Shown piece by piece: positions 60,508-64,000 of a stretch of 64,000 nt of DNA. Positions within the stretch are counted from its first letter, which is position 1. Each line of letters begins with the position of its first letter. The DNA is from JBKBIP01 sp046297495 (GTDB lineage: Bacteria > Planctomycetota > Planctomycetia > Gemmatales > Gemmataceae), in the NCBI GenBank assembly GCA_046297495.1, contig JBKBIP010000014.1, forward strand, positions 62,001-126,000. Reading direction: 5' to 3'. Made by a program: the position numbers and the translations under genes. Below the pieces are notes generated by a model. That model worked only from the letters and a program-made list of their open reading frames with translations. It was not told the DNA's origin and did no database searches.

Positions 60508-61527
60508 ATGCGAACGTGTCTGGTAACTGGCGGCGCCGGTTTTATTGGTAGTCATCTGGTGGAGGCCCTGTTGGCCCAAGGTGAGCGAGTCATTGTCATG
60601 GACGACCTTTCAACGGGTAGTCTCGATAATCTGGCGGCCGTCCGCGACCATCGCCAGTTGCGTGTCGAGATCGGCGACGTGACCGCCGAGGCGCAGCTGG
60701 CCGAGTTGATCGAGGAAGCCAACGTGGTCTATCACCTGGCCGCCGTGGTGGGGGTGCGTCTGGTTTTGGAAGAACCGGAGCGCACCGTCAGCACCAACGT
60801 CGCCGCCACCGAAGCGGTGCTGCGTCTGACGGCGGCACGGCACAAACCGTTGTTCCTAGCCAGTACCAGCGAGGTGTACGGCAAAAACCCCAAAGTACTG
60901 TTGAACGAAGACGATGACGGCATCTATGGATCGAGTGACAAGACGCGCTGGATCTACGCCGCCGGCAAAGCCCTGGATGATTACCTGGCCCTGAGTTATC
61001 ACCGCCGGACGGGGCTGCCCGTGGTCGTGGGCCGGTTCTTCAACACGGTCGGCCCACGACAGGTTGGCCGCTACGGTATGGTTCTCCCGCGCTTCGTCGA
61101 ACAAGCGTTGCGCGGCGAGCCATTGCTGGTGCATGGCGATGGCCGACAGGTCCGCTGTTTCGGCCACGTCGCCGATGTTGTGCGCGGCATCCTCCAACTC
61201 ATGGACACGCCCCAGGCCGCAGGTAAGGTGTTCAACCTGGGGAGTGATCAGCCCATCTCCATTCGGCAATTGGCCGAGCGCGTGGCGGCCCGCGTCGATC
61301 CCCACTTAGAGATTCGCCACATCCCCTACGAGGAAGTATTCGGCCCCGATTTCGAGGACATTCGCCGGCGCGTGCCCGACCTGAGACGCATCCAGACCAT
61401 GATCCAATACCACCCTCGGCACACCCTGGATGACATCATTGACGATGTCCTCGCTTGGAAACGCGCGACGCTCGGACCAACGATTCGGCATCGAGAGTTT
61501 GGAGTTCAGGACTTAGAGACTGTTTGA
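60508..61527 (+). CDS. NAD-dependent epimerase/dehydratase (extended SDR)
   Basis: 339 residues from ATG 60508 (GGAG 9 nt upstream). It has the NAD loop LVTGGAGFIGSHLVEALLAQ, DDLSTGSLDNL, VYHLAAVVGVRLVLEEPERT, LASTSEVYGKN and the catalytic pair Tyr/Lys in IYAAGKALDDYLAL, then VGRFFNTVGPRQVGRYGMVL and HVADVVRGILQLMDTP. It resembles UDP-glucuronate decarboxylases and UDP-glucose/GDP-mannose 4,6-dehydratase relatives. The exact sugar is uncertain. It supplies an activated sugar to the polysaccharide operon. Confidence 0.9.
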   Translation: MRTCLVTGGAGFIGSHLVEALLAQGERVIVMDDLSTGSLDNLAAVRDHRQLRVEIGDVTAEAQLAELIEEANVVYHLAAVVGVRLVLEEPERTVSTNVAATEAVLRLTAARHKPLFLASTSEVYGKNPKVLLNEDDDGIYGSSDKTRWIYAAGKALDDYLALSYHRRTGLPVVVGRFFNTVGPRQVGRYGMVLPRFVEQALRGEPLLVHGDGRQVRCFGHVADVVRGILQLMDTPQAAGKVFNLGSDQPISIRQLAERVAARVDPHLEIRHIPYEEVFGPDFEDIRRRVPDLRRIQTMIQYHPRHTLDDIIDDVLAWKRATLGPTIRHREFGVQDLETV

Positions 61528-61562
61528 ACTTGTGGGATAATTTATCAATAGGGATCTACGAC

Positions 61563-62972
61563 ATGTCCACCCCTTGGGCTGCTTCATCCAGCACGACGAA
61601 CACCGTCTCCGCTCGTCGTGACCAGGTGCTTGCCATGCACGCGGTTGCCGAGGATTCATCGGCCACCGGCGCGGCTTTGTCCTTGCGGAACGCCATTGTC
61701 CATCAACAAGCCCGCATTGGCATCATTGGGCTAGGGTACGTCGGCTTGCCGTTGGCGCGAGCTTTCGTGGATCGTGAGTTTTCGGTCTTGGGCTTTGATG
61801 TCGATTCGGAAAAAATCGACCACCTGCGGCGCGGGGCCAGCTACATGCGGCATTTCCCCGACGCGAACGTGGCTGCCATGCGCGCTGGCGGACGCTTCGA
61901 CGCCACCGACCAGCTTGAGCGCTTGGGTGAAATGGACGTCGTCATCATCTGCGTGCCAACTCCCTTGACCCCGACCCGCGAGCCGGACCTATCCTGTGTG
62001 ATCAGCGTTGGTCGCTCCATCGCGCAGGGGCTGCGGCGCGGCCAGTTGATCGTGCTCGAAAGCACGACCTACCCCGGCACCACGCGCGATGTGCTGCTCC
62101 CGCTGCTCCAAGAGAGCGGCTTGACCGCGGGAGTCGATTTTTTCTTGGCCTTTAGCCCTGAACGGGAAGACCCCGGCAACCAAACATTCACGACGGCGAC
62201 CATCCCCAAGGTGGTCGGCGGTCTCGATCCGTCCAGCCTCGATCTGGCCGTGGCGTTGTACGGGCAAATCGTGCGTCAGGTGGTGCCCGTCTCCAGTCCC
62301 GAAGTGGCGGAAGCCTGCAAGATTCTGGAGAATACCTATCGCGCCGTCAACATTGCCTTGGTCAACGAATTAAAGATGTTGTACGACCGCATGGGCATCA
62401 ATGTCTGGGAAGTCATCGAAGCGGCCAAGACCAAGCCATTCGGCTTTCAGGCCTTTTATCCGGGACCGGGGTTGGGCGGACACTGCATCCCCGTTGATCC
62501 GTTCTACCTGAGTTGGATTGCCCGCAAGTTCGGCATGACGACTCGCTTCATCGAACTGGCCGGTCAAATCAACGTGGCCATGCCGGATTTTGTAATCGCC
62601 AAAGTTGGCGACGCCCTGAACGAGCGCGGCAAACCGATCAAGGGGAGCAAGATCGCCTTACTGGGCATGGCGTTCAAGAAGGACGTGGATGACATCCGCG
62701 AATCCCCAGGGCTGGCGCTGCTCGACCAGCTGCGACGCAAGGGGGCCGAGGTCAGCTACAACGATCCCCATGTCCCCCGGCTGCCGTCCCGCTCCCTGGA
62801 AAGTCAACCGCTAACCCCTGACTATCTGCAAGCCCAAGACGGTATTCTAATCGTCACCGATCATTCCGCCTACGATTGGCCGTGGATCGCCGAGCACGCA
62901 GCCCTGATCGTGGACACGCGCAACGCTACCCGCGCCGTCGCCGGCCATCGAGATAATATCGTCCGGGCATGA
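61563..62972 (+). CDS. UDP/GDP-sugar dehydrogenase (WecC/TviB-type)
   Basis: 469 residues. Oxidises a nucleotide sugar at C6 to a uronic acid in two NAD-dependent steps. After an N-terminal extension of about 50 residues come the Rossmann start RIGIIGLGYVGLPLARAFVD, VIICVPTPLTPTREPDLSCV, ESTTYPGTTRDVLLPLL and SPEREDPGNQTF. The catalytic Cys is in FYPGPGLGGHCIPVDPFYLS, followed by ALLGMAFKKDVDDIRESPGL. The PGPGLGGHCIPVDP form fits the UDP-N-acetyl-mannosamine/glucosamine dehydrogenase branch better than UDP-glucose dehydrogenase. ATG 61563 has AGGGA upstream. Last gene of the operon. Confidence 0.92.
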   Translation: MSTPWAASSSTTNTVSARRDQVLAMHAVAEDSSATGAALSLRNAIVHQQARIGIIGLGYVGLPLARAFVDREFSVLGFDVDSEKIDHLRRGASYMRHFPDANVAAMRAGGRFDATDQLERLGEMDVVIICVPTPLTPTREPDLSCVISVGRSIAQGLRRGQLIVLESTTYPGTTRDVLLPLLQESGLTAGVDFFLAFSPEREDPGNQTFTTATIPKVVGGLDPSSLDLAVALYGQIVRQVVPVSSPEVAEACKILENTYRAVNIALVNELKMLYDRMGINVWEVIEAAKTKPFGFQAFYPGPGLGGHCIPVDPFYLSWIARKFGMTTRFIELAGQINVAMPDFVIAKVGDALNERGKPIKGSKIALLGMAFKKDVDDIRESPGLALLDQLRRKGAEVSYNDPHVPRLPSRSLESQPLTPDYLQAQDGILIVTDHSAYDWPWIAEHAALIVDTRNATRAVAGHRDNIVRA

Positions 62973-62976
62973 GGTG

Positions 62977-63035
62977 CTGGCGCGCGGGAAACGAGCGATT
63001 GGAGTAGGTGGAATTAGATGAACCCGCCGCGCCAG
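62977..63035. terminator. Inverted repeat between convergent genes
   Basis: CTGGCGCGCGGG (62977-62988) pairs with CCCGCCGCGCCAG (63023-63035) with one bulged base. It fills the 106-nt gap between two gene ends and is the likely transcript end; no T-run is present. Confidence 0.5.
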
Positions 63036-63078
63036 CCCGAGAAGTTCTCCCGTCCGGCGTGGCAGGCCAGAGCAAGGC

Positions 63079-64000
63079 TCACACCCAGCCATCCTGAGGG
63101 GCTTCGGCGCCGAACCAGCGTTCGGTGACGACTTTCTTGCGCGTGTAAAAGGCGACGGCGTCGGGGCCATGCGCGTGCAGGTCGCCGAACAGCGACCCCT
63201 TCCAGCCACCAAAGGAAAAGAAGGCCATCGGCGCCGGCACGCCGAGATTGAGGCCGAGCATCCCCGCTTGGACGCGGGCGCGAAATTCGCGCGCCGCCGC
63301 TCCCGATTGCGTGAACAACGACGCCGAGTTGCCATACCGGCTGCGATTGGTCAAGGTGATGGCTTCATCCAGATCACGGGCACGCAACACGCTAACCACC
63401 GGGCCGAAGATTTCCTCACGCACGATGGACATCTCGGTCGTGGCCTGATCAAACACCGTGGGGCCGACGAAACAGCCGTGCGGCCGCGTCGGCACCGACA
63501 CTTGCCGGCCATCGAGGATCAGCCGGGCGCCTTCCCCAATGCCCCGTTCGATGGCGTTCAGGATGCGGCGCTGTTGTTCGCTGTTGAGGACCGGCCCCAT
63601 GCCGATGCGCTCGTCCATGCCGTCCCCCAGGGTTAATTCCTGGGCGGCCTGCGTGAATCCCGCCACCACCGCGTTTTGCTCCGACTCGCTGCCGATGGCC
63701 ACCAACACGCTCCCCGCCAGGCAACGTTGGCCGGCACAACCAAAACAAGCGCCGATCAGGGCTGGCAGACTCCGTTCCAAATCGGCATCGGGGAGCACCA
63801 GCAGATGATTCTTGGCCCCGCCCAGGGCTTGCACGCGCTTGCCGTGGGCCGCCGCCACGCGATACACCGACTCCGCCACCGCCGATGAGCCAACGAACGA
63901 CACCGCCTGAACAGCCGGATGCGTGATGAGCCGTTCGCTGACTTCCTTCCCCCCTTGCACCACTTGCGCCACTCCTTCCGGCAACCCTGCTTCCATGAAC
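63079..64000 (-). CDS. mmsA: CoA-acylating methylmalonate-semialdehyde dehydrogenase, N-terminus cut by window edge
   Basis: Converts methylmalonate semialdehyde to propionyl-CoA in valine/inositol breakdown. The visible 307 codons are the C-terminal part of an aldehyde dehydrogenase of about 490-500 residues. Seen: FVGSSAVAESVYRVAAAHGK, VQALGGAKNHLLVLPDADLE, the catalytic Cys in FGCAGQRCLAGSVLVAIG, GMGPVLNSEQQRRI, EEIFGPVVSVLRARDLDEAI and SFGGWKGSLFGDLHAHGPDA. The GGAKNH and AGQRCLA forms are specific to the MmsA group (general ALDHs have GGKSP and GQxC). The open frame runs past 64000, so the ATG at 63996 is internal. Confidence 0.93.
   Translation of the reverse strand, partial: FMEAGLPEGVAQVVQGGKEVSERLITHPAVQAVSFVGSSAVAESVYRVAAAHGKRVQALGGAKNHLLVLPDADLERSLPALIGACFGCAGQRCLAGSVLVAIGSESEQNAVVAGFTQAAQELTLGDGMDERIGMGPVLNSEQQRRILNAIERGIGEGARLILDGRQVSVPTRPHGCFVGPTVFDQATTEMSIVREEIFGPVVSVLRARDLDEAITLTNRSRYGNSASLFTQSGAAAREFRARVQAGMLGLNLGVPAPMAFFSFGGWKGSLFGDLHAHGPDAVAFYTRKKVVTERWFGAEAPQDGWV

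Noticed and set aside
1..64000. CRISPR arrays, tRNA/rRNA genes, insertion sequences, prophage or replication origin
   Set aside because: No direct-repeat arrays, T-loop-like GTTCGAATC contexts with cloverleaf, transposase motifs or phage genes were seen on either strand.

Overview
The window looks like a chromosomal segment of a Planctomycetota bacterium, most likely of the Gemmata lineage. The support is a set of phylum-typical families: a PSCyt1/DUF1549/DUF1553 protein paired with a DUF1501 Tat-signal protein, a TIGR03000-domain protein, DUF1080 and secreted Gfo/Idh/MocA proteins, a BBP7-like barrel, and methanofuran-type cofactor genes in a bacterium. There are no tRNAs, rRNAs, CRISPR arrays, insertion sequences or phage genes that I can recognise. 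The window cuts one gene at each edge: a phosphohexomutase on the left and a methylmalonate-semialdehyde dehydrogenase on the right.

Layout. 1-4.7 kb: phosphohexomutase, a wrecked DUF29 gene, an OYE-type flavin oxidoreductase and a DJ-1/PfpI protein. 4.7-14.5 kb (all minus): DUF1080 protein, tandem winged-helix-like protein, ScpA, and two giant tandem paralogues that fuse a Ser/Thr kinase to an FtsZ/tubulin-like GTPase region. 14.7-17.5 kb: ASCH protein and the mfnB, mfnE and mfnF-like trio. 17.6-24.7 kb: prolyl oligopeptidase, WD40 protein, coiled-coil/winged-helix protein, a lone sugar-type ABC permease and MqnE (futalosine menaquinone route). 24.8-31.6 kb: secreted planctomycete catabolic-type proteins. 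32.1-40 kb: BBP7-like barrel, TolC, adaptor and an HME-RND pump carrying an extra AAA-associated C-terminal domain. 40-47 kb: relic of a formylglycine-generating-type enzyme, glycosyltransferase, TIGR03000 protein, nitrilase, ferredoxin plus di-haem peroxidase, FAH-family hydrolase and a toxin-antitoxin relic.

47.3-51.4 kb (minus) is the most interesting block. A class I SAM riboswitch with a textbook intrinsic terminator precedes a threonine-synthase-like PLP enzyme. This is followed by a CysO/MoaD-type sulfur carrier ending in GG, an unknown protein, a Uma2 protein and a ThiF/MoeB-type activating enzyme. I read it as a SAM-repressed, protein-thiocarboxylate-dependent sulfur assimilation unit, possibly making homocysteine from O-phosphohomoserine. 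51.7-56.6 kb: tricorn-type protease, OsmC protein and a methyltransferase.

57-63 kb is a polysaccharide synthesis/secretion operon resembling alginate machinery: HlyD-type protein, PilZ fused to a TackOD1-like zinc module, a processive GT2 overlapping it, an NDP-sugar epimerase/dehydratase and a nucleotide-sugar dehydrogenase. It is preceded by a long leader with an attenuator-like hairpin.

Scattered between genes from 17.5 to 49.7 kb are seven copies of one palindromic repeat (arms like GGATTCATCGGTTCGCGC), a REP/MITE-like family. Start codons were moved inward from the longest open frame where a Shine-Dalgarno site or homology start argued for it.
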